Shown here one piece after another: positions 41,662 to 49,298 of a stretch of DNA of 64,000 nucleotides. The position numbers and the translations under genes were made by a program. Location of the stretch: positions 1 to 64,000 of the forward strand of contig DASWTM010000124.1 of the NCBI GenBank assembly GCA_036402115.1, read 5' to 3'. This stretch comes from Chryseosolibacter sp036402115. Lineage in GTDB: Bacteria > Bacteroidota > Bacteroidia > Cytophagales > Cyclobacteriaceae. How positions within the stretch are numbered: the first letter of the stretch is position 1; each line of letters opens with the position of its first letter. A model generated the notes under the pieces. That model ran no database searches, was not told the origin of the DNA, and was given only the letters and a program-made list of their open reading frames with translations.

Positions 41662-42483
41662 ATGACAAACACAAATCCAAACAAAGCATTGTGGGAAAAA
41701 GGAGATTTCACAAAGGTGGCTGAATGCATGCGCGAAAGCGGGACAGAACTGGTGAGTAAGCTTTCTATAAAGGCGGGAATGGATGTTCTCGACCTTGGCT
41801 GCGGTGACGGAACCACGGCAATCCCGGAAGCAAAGCTCGGAGCCAACGTTGTCGGTATAGACATCGCACGCAATTTGGTGGAAGCTGCTAACAAGCGCGC
41901 CAAAGAGGCTGGCTTAAAAAATTTCATCGCGCGTGAAGGTGATGCATCGGATCTGAGCGGTGTAGCGGATCGTTCATTCGATCTTGTTGTAACTATCTTC
42001 GGAGCAATGTTCGCACCCAAACCGTTCGATGTAGCAAGAGAGATGGTCCGTGTCACGCGTCCTGGCGGAAGAATAGTCATGGGGAACTGGATCCCTGGAG
42101 ACCCAACACTCGTTGCGCAAATCCTTCGAATCAGTTCTAGCTACACACCACCACCACCAGAAGGTTTTGTGAGCCCGATGCTTTGGGGTGTGGAAGCAAA
42201 CGTAATCGAGCGTTTTGAGAAGGCTGGCATCGCGAAAGACAAAATTTCATTTGAAAGGAAGACGTTCACCTTCCGCGCACCATTTTCGCCTGCGGAATTT
42301 CTCGAACGATTCCGCTTGTACTATGGGCCAACCATGAATGCCTTTGAAGCCGCAGAGAAGAATGGTAAGTCTGCAGAATTGAAACGAGAGCTCACGGATT
42401 TGTTTAATGCTCAGAACAAAAGTGGTTCTGCTAATGCAACCGCTATTCCGGCAACGTATCTCGAAGTCACTGTTCGTGTTTAG
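41662..42483 (+). CDS. Class I SAM-dependent methyltransferase
   Basis: A 273-residue methyltransferase. Motif I is V-L-D-L-G-C-G-D-G-T (about 42-51), followed by G-I-D-I-A (68-72) as the ribose-binding acidic residue, F-D-L-V-V-T-I-F-G-A (motif IV, about 106-115) and L/V-R-V-T-R-P-G-G-R-I-V-M-G-N-W (motif VI). The later part has an extended segment with four prolines and aromatics that may shape the substrate pocket. It resembles the ubiE-like small-molecule methyltransferases. Substrate unknown. It is separated from the LytTR gene by a word-like repeat and is followed by a REP hairpin, so it may be transcribed alone. Confidence 0.9.
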   Translation: MTNTNPNKALWEKGDFTKVAECMRESGTELVSKLSIKAGMDVLDLGCGDGTTAIPEAKLGANVVGIDIARNLVEAANKRAKEAGLKNFIAREGDASDLSGVADRSFDLVVTIFGAMFAPKPFDVAREMVRVTRPGGRIVMGNWIPGDPTLVAQILRISSSYTPPPPEGFVSPMLWGVEANVIERFEKAGIAKDKISFERKTFTFRAPFSPAEFLERFRLYYGPTMNAFEAAEKNGKSAELKRELTDLFNAQNKSGSANATAIPATYLEVTVRV

Positions 42484-42490
42484 CCCTTAG

Positions 42491-42542
42491 GCCATTGTTG
42501 GTGTCATCCGCGCTCGTACCAGCGCGCAGCACCAGCAATGGC
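42491..42542. repeat. REP hairpin copy A
   Basis: GCCATTGTTGGTG (42491-42503) pairs with CACCAGCAATGGC (42530-42542), with a short inner stem GCGCT/AGCGC and loop CGTACC. It lies between the methyltransferase stop and the RAYT gene, and shares the trailing GGCATGTGAG with the copies at 43278 and 44269. Confidence 0.85.
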
Positions 42543-42690
42543 ATGTGAGACACTAATAACACAAAGCAATATTGTGCCGTCCTACGTGGCCGTACGCGTT
42601 GCTTTACTTTTTGTCGGCAACACTAACCACTGCAAATCCATCCAGTTAATGGGACTGGACGCTAATAATTTCGGTAGGTAATTTAGGCGG

Positions 42691-43206
42691 ATGAATTATG
42701 CAAAAGACTATGCGCAGTTTGTCACAATAACATGTCTCGGCTGGAAACCCGTATTGGCCACCAAAACGGCAAAAGAAATAGTCGTTAACAGTCTTCGGTT
42801 TCTAAACAAGCTCAATCGGATCGATGTTTTTGCATTTTGCATCATGGACAATCATATGCATCTGATTTGGCAACTACTGAATGAAAACAAACGCGAAGAC
42901 GTTCAGCGTGATTTTCTAAAGTATACGAGTCAGCGAATTCTCAAGCACCTGAATGCTACTAACCCTGATTTTGTTGCTCAACTACGTGTGAGTGCAAATG
43001 ATCGTAGGTACCAAGTTTGGAAACGAAATTCGCTGAGCATTCCGCTTTATTCCGAGTATGTTTTGAATCAAAAGTTGCGATACATTCATGAGAATCCTGT
43101 CGCTGCTGGACTTTGCTCATACCCCGAGGAGTATCATTATTCAAGTGCTCGGTTCTACCGGAACAATGATGCCACGTTCGATTTTTTATCACATATCGCT
43201 GGGTGA
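42691..43206 (+). CDS. REP-associated tyrosine transposase (RAYT, Y1/HUH family)
   Basis: A 171-residue protein of the TnpA_REP / IS200-IS605-like Y1 group. The HUH motif is M-D-N-H-M-H-L-I-W (His55, His57). The conserved L-R-Y-I-H-E-N-P-V-A-A-G-L at about 129-141 is diagnostic and Tyr131 within it is a candidate for catalysis. The product is single-domain and intact. RAYTs are thought to mobilise REP palindromes. Here the gene is flanked on both sides by related hairpins (42491, 43208, 43278, 43379, 44269), the expected setting. No IS200-type terminal structures or second ORF are seen. Confidence 0.9.
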   Translation: MNYAKDYAQFVTITCLGWKPVLATKTAKEIVVNSLRFLNKLNRIDVFAFCIMDNHMHLIWQLLNENKREDVQRDFLKYTSQRILKHLNATNPDFVAQLRVSANDRRYQVWKRNSLSIPLYSEYVLNQKLRYIHENPVAAGLCSYPEEYHYSSARFYRNNDATFDFLSHIAG

Positions 43207-43207
43207 G

Positions 43208-43277
43208 CTCTATGCCGTTGTTGATGTTGCGAAATGGATTGAGGGAAGGGGCACCAACAACCAAGGCGATGGACTTG
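43208..43277. repeat. REP hairpin copy B, diverged, reverse orientation
   Basis: The complement of 43208-43230 reads CGCAACATCAACAACGGC, matching the right arm of copy C with one change. The other arm is GCACCAACAACCAAGGC at about 43251-43267. It starts two bases after the RAYT stop and abuts copy C, forming a head-to-tail or tail-to-tail pair (BIME-like). Confidence 0.6.
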
Positions 43278-43356
43278 TTGTGCGCGAGCAGGTGAGGAAC
43301 GTTGTTGGTGTCTTCAGTGCTGGTACCGGCCCGCAACACCAACAACGGCATGTGAG
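43278..43356. repeat. REP hairpin copy C
   Basis: A 79-bp unit: leader TTGTGCGCGAGCAGGTG, perfect stem CGTTGTTGGTGT (43300-43311) with ACACCAACAACG (43336-43347), loop containing GCTGGTACCGGC, and trailer GGCATGTGAG. It is the best-formed copy and shares the leader, loop and trailer with copy E. Confidence 0.9.
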
Positions 43357-43378
43357 GCGAACCGTGGTATATCTGTGA

Positions 43379-43440
43379 CATTGTGCTCCGCCCTTTTGCG
43401 GCTTCCACACTGGTACCTGCGCGAGACAGCAACAATGGCA
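43379..43440. repeat. REP hairpin copy D, degenerate
   Basis: CATTGT (43379-43384) pairs with ACAATG (43432-43437). The inner part keeps CTTCCACACTGGTACC and CAACAATGGCA in the order seen in the other copies, but the stem is only partly kept and the leader is missing. It lies between copy C and the DUF4272 gene. Confidence 0.55.
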
Positions 43441-43471
43441 ATTTGTGCTTTGTTAGCCTGGGTCACGATAA

Positions 43472-44239
43472 ATGCGTCACACGTTTTTGATGTGGCTTGT
43501 TACCCAGTCCCGCAAAGCTAAAGCAAGAATGGTATTCGGGCACTTTGAATCGATATACGCAGGACTCGAAGAAAAACCAATCAGAAGCTTATCTTTGGCA
43601 GAAATTTTAAACGTGACAGCACTGGAATTAAAAAGTCTCTCAGAAGATTCCATTAAAAAACTTGGCATTAAACTAAAAATCGATCTTCCAGAGATCGAGC
43701 CCTTGTCTTCCTTGAGCTTCCAGGAGCCAAAGGACATTGCGCGCAGGATGATGGTGCTTTCATACATCGTTCCGATTTCTTTTAATGTAAAGAGGAAACT
43801 ATTGAAGGAAAGTCTGAAAGCATTCGACCTTCAACAGTTTCTTTCACCTAAGGAACGGAGGTTATTCAGCAAATGGTTTCTCTCCAATCAGGACAAGATT
43901 AATGCTTCATGGGTAACGGAATCGATTGAAGTATTGGGGTGGTCAATTGGTTTGTGGAATAAGATTGATCCATTGAAGCGTTGTGATGAAGACAAGCAGG
44001 CTCAAGCACTTCCTGTAAAGCGCGATCCTTCTGAGTTTATCAATTCCGCTAAATTGATCGACAAAGTTGAACTTTATAAAGAGGCCGATCTTATTTATCG
44101 ACTCCATTGGGTATCAAAGCGTAAGAAAATTGGTCAGTTGAATGATCATAGTGAAGGCGTTTATTCAGAGCGACATAAAGCTATCAACTGGATTATCAAC
44201 AAAGGAACCAGTTGGGATGATGTCAGCATCGACACCTAG
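43472..44239 (+). CDS. DUF4272 domain protein
   Basis: A 255-residue soluble protein. The C-terminal two thirds match DUF4272: A-R-R-M-M-V-L-S-Y-I, a W-V-T-E-S-I-E-V-L-G-W-S-I-G-L-W region, C-D at about 171, E-A-D-L-I-Y-R-L-H-W and the final G-V-Y-S-E-R-H-K-A-I-N-W, ending W-D-D-V-S-I-D-T. The N-terminal ~60 residues are less typical, so the true start could be the Met at residue 20. Function of DUF4272 is unknown. The gene is bracketed by REP hairpins at 43379 and 44269. Confidence 0.8.
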   Translation: MRHTFLMWLVTQSRKAKARMVFGHFESIYAGLEEKPIRSLSLAEILNVTALELKSLSEDSIKKLGIKLKIDLPEIEPLSSLSFQEPKDIARRMMVLSYIVPISFNVKRKLLKESLKAFDLQQFLSPKERRLFSKWFLSNQDKINASWVTESIEVLGWSIGLWNKIDPLKRCDEDKQAQALPVKRDPSEFINSAKLIDKVELYKEADLIYRLHWVSKRKKIGQLNDHSEGVYSERHKAINWIINKGTSWDDVSIDT

Positions 44240-44268
44240 TAATGCCCAAAGCCACATGCGTGGGCTTA

Positions 44269-44342
44269 TTGTGCGCGAGCAGGTGGATTGTTCGTATCTT
44301 CAGCGCTGGTACCGGCTCGCAATACGAACTATGGCATGTGAG
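44269..44342. repeat. REP hairpin copy E with compensatory stem changes
   Basis: A 74-bp unit with the same leader, loop (CTTCAGCGCTGGTACCGGC) and trailer GGCATGTGAG as copy C. The stem is ATTGTTCGTAT (44287-44297) with ATACGAACTAT (44322-44332). Relative to copy C, three stem positions differ on both arms so that pairing is kept (G-C to A-T, G-C to C-G, G-C to A-T), with one mismatch. This is good evidence that the hairpin itself is under selection. Confidence 0.9.
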
Positions 44343-44413
44343 TGCTACAGTTCCGAGAGACATCAACCAGTAGTGGCACACCTTTTATACCTTCGAGCCG
44401 ATAAACTTCAATC

Positions 44414-44977
44414 ATGGCCAGACTAATTCTTCAAATGAACCTGACCCTTGATGGTTACGCAGCGGACATCGATAGGAAACTCGCATGGATGTTACCTGAG
44501 TCTGATGGAAGACACAGGGAGCGATTAAGACAGCTGACCAAGCGCGTTGGACATATCATCCTCGGAAGAAAGATGGCGCAAGAGTCAATTCCTTATTGGG
44601 AAAACGCTTCTAAATCCAGGTCCGCATCAGACGAGTATGCATTCGCAAGACTTTTTGTTGAAACGGACAAGAGCGTTTTTTCAAAAAGCGTGAATGCTAT
44701 TGCTGGCACAAACGTGCAAATTCAAAAAGGTAACTTAGCGGATGCAGTTACTCGGTTAAAAAGTACAACGGACAACGACATCATCGTGTATGGGGGCGCA
44801 AGCTTTGTATCTTCGTTAATAAACGATCGATTGATTGATGAACTCAATCTTTTTGTTCATCCCGTTGCAATTGGGGATGGATTGAAGGTTTTTAATGCTA
44901 AGACTGCTCTGACATTGACAGATTCAGAATCTTACTCGAACGGAATTGTGTTTAGTAAATTTAAATTCAGAGATTGA
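44414..44977 (+). CDS. Dihydrofolate reductase-like (RibD C-terminal) protein
   Basis: A 187-residue RibD_C / DHFR-like protein, starting MARLILQMNLTLDGYAAD. It keeps D-G-Y-A in the substrate loop, V-G-H-I-I-L-G-R-K-M, the cofactor strand I-I-V-Y-G-G-A-S-F-V and the L-I-D-E-L-N-L-F-V-H-P-V-A-I-G-D-G strand. It is a distant relative of the 32564 product. Such proteins bind NADPH, substrates mostly unknown. The gene is 72 bp after a REP hairpin and has no co-directional close neighbour other than the VOC gene 78 bp away. Confidence 0.87.
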   Translation: MARLILQMNLTLDGYAADIDRKLAWMLPESDGRHRERLRQLTKRVGHIILGRKMAQESIPYWENASKSRSASDEYAFARLFVETDKSVFSKSVNAIAGTNVQIQKGNLADAVTRLKSTTDNDIIVYGGASFVSSLINDRLIDELNLFVHPVAIGDGLKVFNAKTALTLTDSESYSNGIVFSKFKFRD

Positions 44978-45055
44978 AGTACGTTAGGGCACACCCGATG
45001 TCTAATAGGACAGCAACGCGAAACTTTTTTTAAAGTCAATTGATCGTTAAGCATT

Positions 45056-45451
45056 ATGACAAATCAATCCGCAACCCATTTTGCACCAGAGCTCCACATA
45101 CCAAACAACACATTTGACATTGAGTTCTACAAAAAGTTTGGCGCGGTGGAGCACTTTTGTTTTCGTAACGATGATGGCAGCATACACGTTGCTGAATTGA
45201 GTTTCAACGGTGCCATCTTTCACGTCCATGAGACAACCCGAAGCCTTCAGGCGCTGGAGCCGAAAAGTGCGAATGGTGTCACAACCCTTATCGGATTATT
45301 CGTTCCCGATGTCGATGAAGTAATGCGTCAAGGAATTCAAGCAGGAGCTACCGAGGTCCATCCAGCCACAGACTATGAGTACGGATACAGGCAAGGCATG
45401 TTCAAAGATCCGTTCGGGCATTACTGGCAAATTCAGAAAAAGTCAATTTGA
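45056..45451 (+). CDS. VOC / glyoxalase-like (PhnB-type) protein
   Basis: A 131-residue protein with the vicinal-oxygen-chelate pattern: F-A-P-E-L-H-I-P-N-N near the start, D-I-E-F-Y-K-K-F-G-A, L-S-F-N-G-A-I-F-H-V-H-E, then V-P-D-V-D-E-V-M-R-Q-G-I-Q-A-G-A and G-M-F-K-D-P-F-G-H-Y-W-Q-I. This is the PhnB-like single-chain form, which usually dimerises to build a metal site. The residues E/H expected in it are present, but the metal and substrate are unknown. The 249-bp gap after it holds no recognisable gene. Confidence 0.82.
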   Translation: MTNQSATHFAPELHIPNNTFDIEFYKKFGAVEHFCFRNDDGSIHVAELSFNGAIFHVHETTRSLQALEPKSANGVTTLIGLFVPDVDEVMRQGIQAGATEVHPATDYEYGYRQGMFKDPFGHYWQIQKKSI

Positions 45452-45700
45452 TATACTCGGTAGCATAGTAGCTTGTCACACCTGCTTCCAATTATATCCA
45501 TTCGACTCGCTTTAAAACAGGTCAATAATCTTCAGAATGGCAACAGGATGACTTATCCAAGTTACCCAACAGCAGCTTTGCACTTGAGGCGAACACGATT
45601 TTGTTGCCGCAATTTCCGGCACAATAGTTTACGTTTTTTGTCGATCGCTGCAGCACGACAAAGATGTATGCTGAAGCCGTAAACAAGTAAACCACAGTAA

Positions 45701-46990
45701 ATGGAAGCAAAGCGCAAGAAGATTGTTGTAGTAGGAGGAGGATTTGCCGGAGTTAATTTCATTAAACGTTTTAAAGATTCAACCAACTACGAGATTACGC
45801 TGGTTGATAAAAATAATTTTCATCAGTTTCTACCGTTGCTCTACCAGGTGGCAATGGCATTCATTGAACCGTCAAACATCAGTTATCCTTTCCGAAGGAT
45901 GTTTCAGCGAAAAGCGCACATCCGCTTTCATCTCGGGTGCTTTGATCGGGTGATTCCAGAAAGTAATATGATCGAGACTGATACCGGAACGCTGTCGTAC
46001 GATTACCTGATCCTTGCAGTCGGAACTGTTCCAAATTATTTCGGGATGGAGAGTGTTCGAAAAAATTCGCTGCCCTTAAAGTCAATCGCAGACGCCACCA
46101 ACCTGAGGAACCATCTGCTTATGAACATCGAAAAGGCGATCCGCTCAACGGATTCCGATGAGCGTGCAGCGTTATTGAATGTAGTCATTGCCGGTGGTGG
46201 GCCAACGGGTGTTGAGATTGCCGGTATGCTTGCGGAGATGGTTCGGAACATCGGACCGAAAGAATATCCGGAAATAAATCCGGGAACATTCAGAATCTAC
46301 CTCATCGAAGCTGCACCCGTACTGCTTGGGCCGATGAGTAAGAAGTCACAGGCGGAGGCGCTCCAGAAGCTGCGATCGTTGGGCGTGATTATCCTGCTAA
46401 ACACAGCCGTGAAAGATTACGTGGATGGCAAGGTACTCTTGGGGAACGGTGAGTCTATTGGCACGAGAGCCTTGTTGTGGACTTCTGGTGTTACCGGTGA
46501 AGAAGTGGAAGGACTGCCGCAGGATACGTTCGGGAGAGCAAGACGAATTGTTGTCGATGAGTTTAACCGCGTAAAAGGTACGGATAACATTTTCGCGATA
46601 GGGGATATCAGTCTTAACACGCTCGACAAACGTTTTCCAGCAGGTCATCCTCAACTTGCGCAGGTAGCCATTCAGCAGGGAAGACTGTTGGCTAATAATT
46701 TTCTGCGTGGTCTGCCGGGATCGAACTGGAGGCCGTTCCACTATAACGATAAAGGGAGCCTTGCCATTATCTCGAAATATAATGCAGTAGCGGATTTGCC
46801 GAAGCTATTCCTGAAGGGATTCCCAGCCTGGATGATATGGCTGTTTGTGCACCTCATTCCGATCGCTGGTTTTCGAAACAAGATCAGCCTGGCCTTGAGT
46901 TGGGCATGGGCGTTCTTTACAGACGATCCTACGTTACGACTGATTATCAGACCTGATAAGAAAACAAGAAAGTTAAATACGGAGGCGTGA
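45701..46990 (+). CDS. ndh: Type II NADH dehydrogenase (NDH-2)
   Basis: A 429-residue FAD-dependent NADH:quinone oxidoreductase. The FAD-binding strand is IVVVGGGFAGVNF (8-20), followed by the NDH-2 signature N-N-F-H-Q-F-L-P-L-L-Y-Q-V-A, the NADH-binding V-V-I-A-G-G-G-P-T-G-V-E (about 162-173), and I-F-A-I-G-D with FAD ribityl binding. The C-terminal hydrophobic, amphipathic region (FPAWMIWLFVHLIPIAGF) anchors it peripherally to the cytoplasmic membrane. NDH-2 passes electrons from NADH to menaquinone without proton pumping. It is monocistronic. Confidence 0.93.
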   Translation: MEAKRKKIVVVGGGFAGVNFIKRFKDSTNYEITLVDKNNFHQFLPLLYQVAMAFIEPSNISYPFRRMFQRKAHIRFHLGCFDRVIPESNMIETDTGTLSYDYLILAVGTVPNYFGMESVRKNSLPLKSIADATNLRNHLLMNIEKAIRSTDSDERAALLNVVIAGGGPTGVEIAGMLAEMVRNIGPKEYPEINPGTFRIYLIEAAPVLLGPMSKKSQAEALQKLRSLGVIILLNTAVKDYVDGKVLLGNGESIGTRALLWTSGVTGEEVEGLPQDTFGRARRIVVDEFNRVKGTDNIFAIGDISLNTLDKRFPAGHPQLAQVAIQQGRLLANNFLRGLPGSNWRPFHYNDKGSLAIISKYNAVADLPKLFLKGFPAWMIWLFVHLIPIAGFRNKISLALSWAWAFFTDDPTLRLIIRPDKKTRKLNTEA

Positions 46991-47058
46991 GGTAATTCCT
47001 ATCGTCCTTTCAACACAACTCAGCGAATCGGGTAGCGATATCGTTGGTTTCTGGTCCG

Positions 47059-48975
47059 ATGTCGGTTATTTTTGCCCTCGTGAAAAAAGTCCACCTGCTC
47101 TTTTTTGCTTTTTTGCTTCTTGCCCAACAAGCGCTCGCGCAGCGTGTTGTCGCGATCCGCGATAGCGTTCAGCAGTATATCTTTTCGTTTTCAGAAATTG
47201 AGTACCTGGAAGATCCGCGTGGCACATTATCGCTTCAAGACGTGCAAACCGAATCGATCAGCTCGCAATTTCGGCCAAGCGTGACATTCAGCCCCATAAA
47301 CTACAATCGCGACTCATACTACTGGTATAGGATCCGGATTCTACACAATCCGCAAACTGAAAAAAAATGGCAGCTTGAGTTCTTTGACCAGACGATTGAC
47401 CATGTTGACGCTTATGTTCCTCATGGGTCGAATCATTTTAAAACGCATACGTTTGGAGATGAATTTCCATTCGGTGATCGATTTTTAAAACATAAGAATT
47501 TCATCGTCCATATCGACAACGAGCAGGGCGGAACGCGCGCATATTATTTTCGCGTGAAGTCGCGGCAGCAAGCGGACATCCTGATCGTACTTCGCCCGCT
47601 TGAGTATTTTTTTAACTATGCTCTTGATGAATATTTCTTCTTCGGGATTTTCTATGGAATGATCCTCGTCTTTTGCTTTTACAACTTGCTGATGTTTGTA
47701 GCCGTGCATGAAAGGCACTATCTCTACTACATACTTTATCTTCTTGGCATTGGGCTGTATGAGATGAGTGCGGACGGCATTGCCTTTCAATATTTGTGGC
47801 CACAGGCCGTAGAGTGGAATCAGTATGCACCCGGGTTCTTTTTGTATATGGCATCCACATCTGCCTTGGTGTTTGCTGCGTCTCTGTTAAATCTCAGAAA
47901 TCAGTACAAGCAACTACTAAGAATTCTCATCGGTGCATTTGCAGTGAGAACATTGTACCTGGTTGTTAGCCTGGCAGTTTCTGACTCGTGGTTCAACTTC
48001 AGGTTTATCGAAGTTATTCCATTAGGTGCGGCATTTTATGTCGGCATCTATGCATTTCGAAAGGGATACAGGCCAGCTCGGTTCATGGTGGTTGGTTACA
48101 CCTTTCTCTTCCTTGGGGTAGCCATTAAAGTTATTCAATACCTTGACCTCAATTGGCTTCCGCTCGGAGAGCTGACACACTACAGTCTTGGTTTTAGTTT
48201 CATCATGGAGATGTTGTTCTTCTCGTTTGCTATCAGCGATAAGATTAAAGTTATGAGAGTCGAGAAGGAGCTGGCGCAGCAGAAGACCATTGAACAACTC
48301 CAGGAAAATCAAAAGCTCAAGGACTCTTTAAATCAGGAACTCGATTTCCAGGTAAAAGTGAAAACGAAAGAGCTCGTTGAGAAGAACGATCACATCGAAG
48401 CGCAGAACCGGCAACTTGCTGATGCCAATCACAAACTTGCGTTCCAGGCTGAAGAAATAGCGAAGATGAACGCGCTCTTATTCCAGCATAACAAGCAATT
48501 ACAACATGAGGTTGAGGTTGTGACAGAGGCTCGAATTCTATCTCGTGAAGTGGATTTCGAAGAGTTCAGCGCCATGTATCCAGATGATATCAGTTGCCTG
48601 AAGTTTCTGGCCGAGATAAAATGGCAAAACGGGTTTAGCTGCGTTAAATGCAACCATGGTCATTTCAGCGATGGCAGAACGCCTTTTAGCAGAAGATGCA
48701 CACGCTGCGGGTACGATGAATCAGTGACTGCGTCCACGCTGTTGCAGAATACGCGGATTCCAATTAACAAAGCTTTTTACATGATTTTCCTGGTGTACTC
48801 ATCGAAAGGAAATATTTCATCACATAAGCTATCTGAGATACTGCACATCCGACAGAGTACATGTTGGTCGTATAGTGCGAAGATTAAAAAGGCGATGAAG
48901 GCCAAACAAAAGCAAGATGCTGACAGAAATGAAGGGTGGGATTCTATATTATTAGCAGAGGAGACGGTCAGTTGA
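47059..48975 (+). CDS. 7TMR-DISM membrane sensor fused to IS1595-type transposase zinc ribbon and HTH
   Basis: A 638-residue protein. The ATG at 47059 is preferred over a TTG 15 bp upstream; it gives a signal peptide ending A-L-A-Q. Layout: extracytoplasmic 7TMR-DISMED2-like beta domain (about 30-185), seven membrane helices (about 192-397), a coiled coil (about 398-498), then a cytoplasmic C-terminus that matches the N-terminal part of IS1595-family transposases: M-Y-P-D-D (~505), a zinc ribbon with C528-x2-C531 and C547-x2-C550, and an HTH-like stretch after T-R-I-P-I-N-K-A-F (about 563-615). The DDE catalytic domain is absent, so it is not a transposase. Inference: a membrane-tethered DNA-binding regulator. 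It lies 323 bp upstream of the SusC gene in the same direction. Confidence 0.85.
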   Translation: MSVIFALVKKVHLLFFAFLLLAQQALAQRVVAIRDSVQQYIFSFSEIEYLEDPRGTLSLQDVQTESISSQFRPSVTFSPINYNRDSYYWYRIRILHNPQTEKKWQLEFFDQTIDHVDAYVPHGSNHFKTHTFGDEFPFGDRFLKHKNFIVHIDNEQGGTRAYYFRVKSRQQADILIVLRPLEYFFNYALDEYFFFGIFYGMILVFCFYNLLMFVAVHERHYLYYILYLLGIGLYEMSADGIAFQYLWPQAVEWNQYAPGFFLYMASTSALVFAASLLNLRNQYKQLLRILIGAFAVRTLYLVVSLAVSDSWFNFRFIEVIPLGAAFYVGIYAFRKGYRPARFMVVGYTFLFLGVAIKVIQYLDLNWLPLGELTHYSLGFSFIMEMLFFSFAISDKIKVMRVEKELAQQKTIEQLQENQKLKDSLNQELDFQVKVKTKELVEKNDHIEAQNRQLADANHKLAFQAEEIAKMNALLFQHNKQLQHEVEVVTEARILSREVDFEEFSAMYPDDISCLKFLAEIKWQNGFSCVKCNHGHFSDGRTPFSRRCTRCGYDESVTASTLLQNTRIPINKAFYMIFLVYSSKGNISSHKLSEILHIRQSTCWSYSAKIKKAMKAKQKQDADRNEGWDSILLAEETVS

Positions 48976-49052
48976 TCAGAAAACAGGTTGCAAATTCAGC
49001 CGGAAAACGAAGCTTTTTACCGGTCGAAAAAAAAATCGTAAAATCTTTTCAT

Positions 49053-49074
49053 GTGCGTTCAAAATCCAACGCAC
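49053..49074. promoter_or_regulatory. Inverted repeat upstream of susC
   Basis: GTGCGTT (49053-49059) pairs with AACGCAC (49068-49074) across 8 bp. It lies in the 323-bp gap between the sensor gene and susC, about 225 bp upstream of the susC start. It may be an operator for the glucan locus, or the 3' hairpin of the sensor transcript. No other gene is visible in this gap. Confidence 0.35.
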
Positions 49075-49249
49075 TGGTTTTCTAACACTTAACTCTTCGA
49101 TTCCACAACCGATTGCGCTGGAAAGTGGCGTATCAGGCTTATTCACCATTGCTCTCGCGAGTAACACCAGATCAGCGAGTTAGTTGCTTTTTCCGGTTGC
49201 GCTTGAACCGTATCACACTCTATAAGCATTTCTTGATCAACACGTTAAG

Positions 49250-49280
49250 TTGTGCTTTTCAAGCAGCGTGTTCACCTTTG
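49250..49280 (+). promoter_or_regulatory. Candidate Bacteroidota promoter for susC operon
   Basis: TTG at 49250-49252 and CACCTTTG at 49273-49280 are 20 bp apart. This agrees with the Bacteroidota consensus (TTG at -33, TAnnTTTG at -7, 19-21 bp between) except for the first base of the -7 box. It would start transcription close to 49287, leaving a leader of about 12 nt to the first ATG. Confidence 0.35.
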
Positions 49281-49298
49281 AAATGATTAATTCAAAAT

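Noticed and set aside
43088..43441. Reading frames across the REP copies B-D on both strands
   Set aside because: They are made almost entirely of REP sequence and are better explained by the hairpins.
47059..48975. Calling the gene a transposase because of its IS1595-type end
   Set aside because: There is no DDE catalytic domain and no inverted terminal repeats; the first 500 residues are a membrane sensor.
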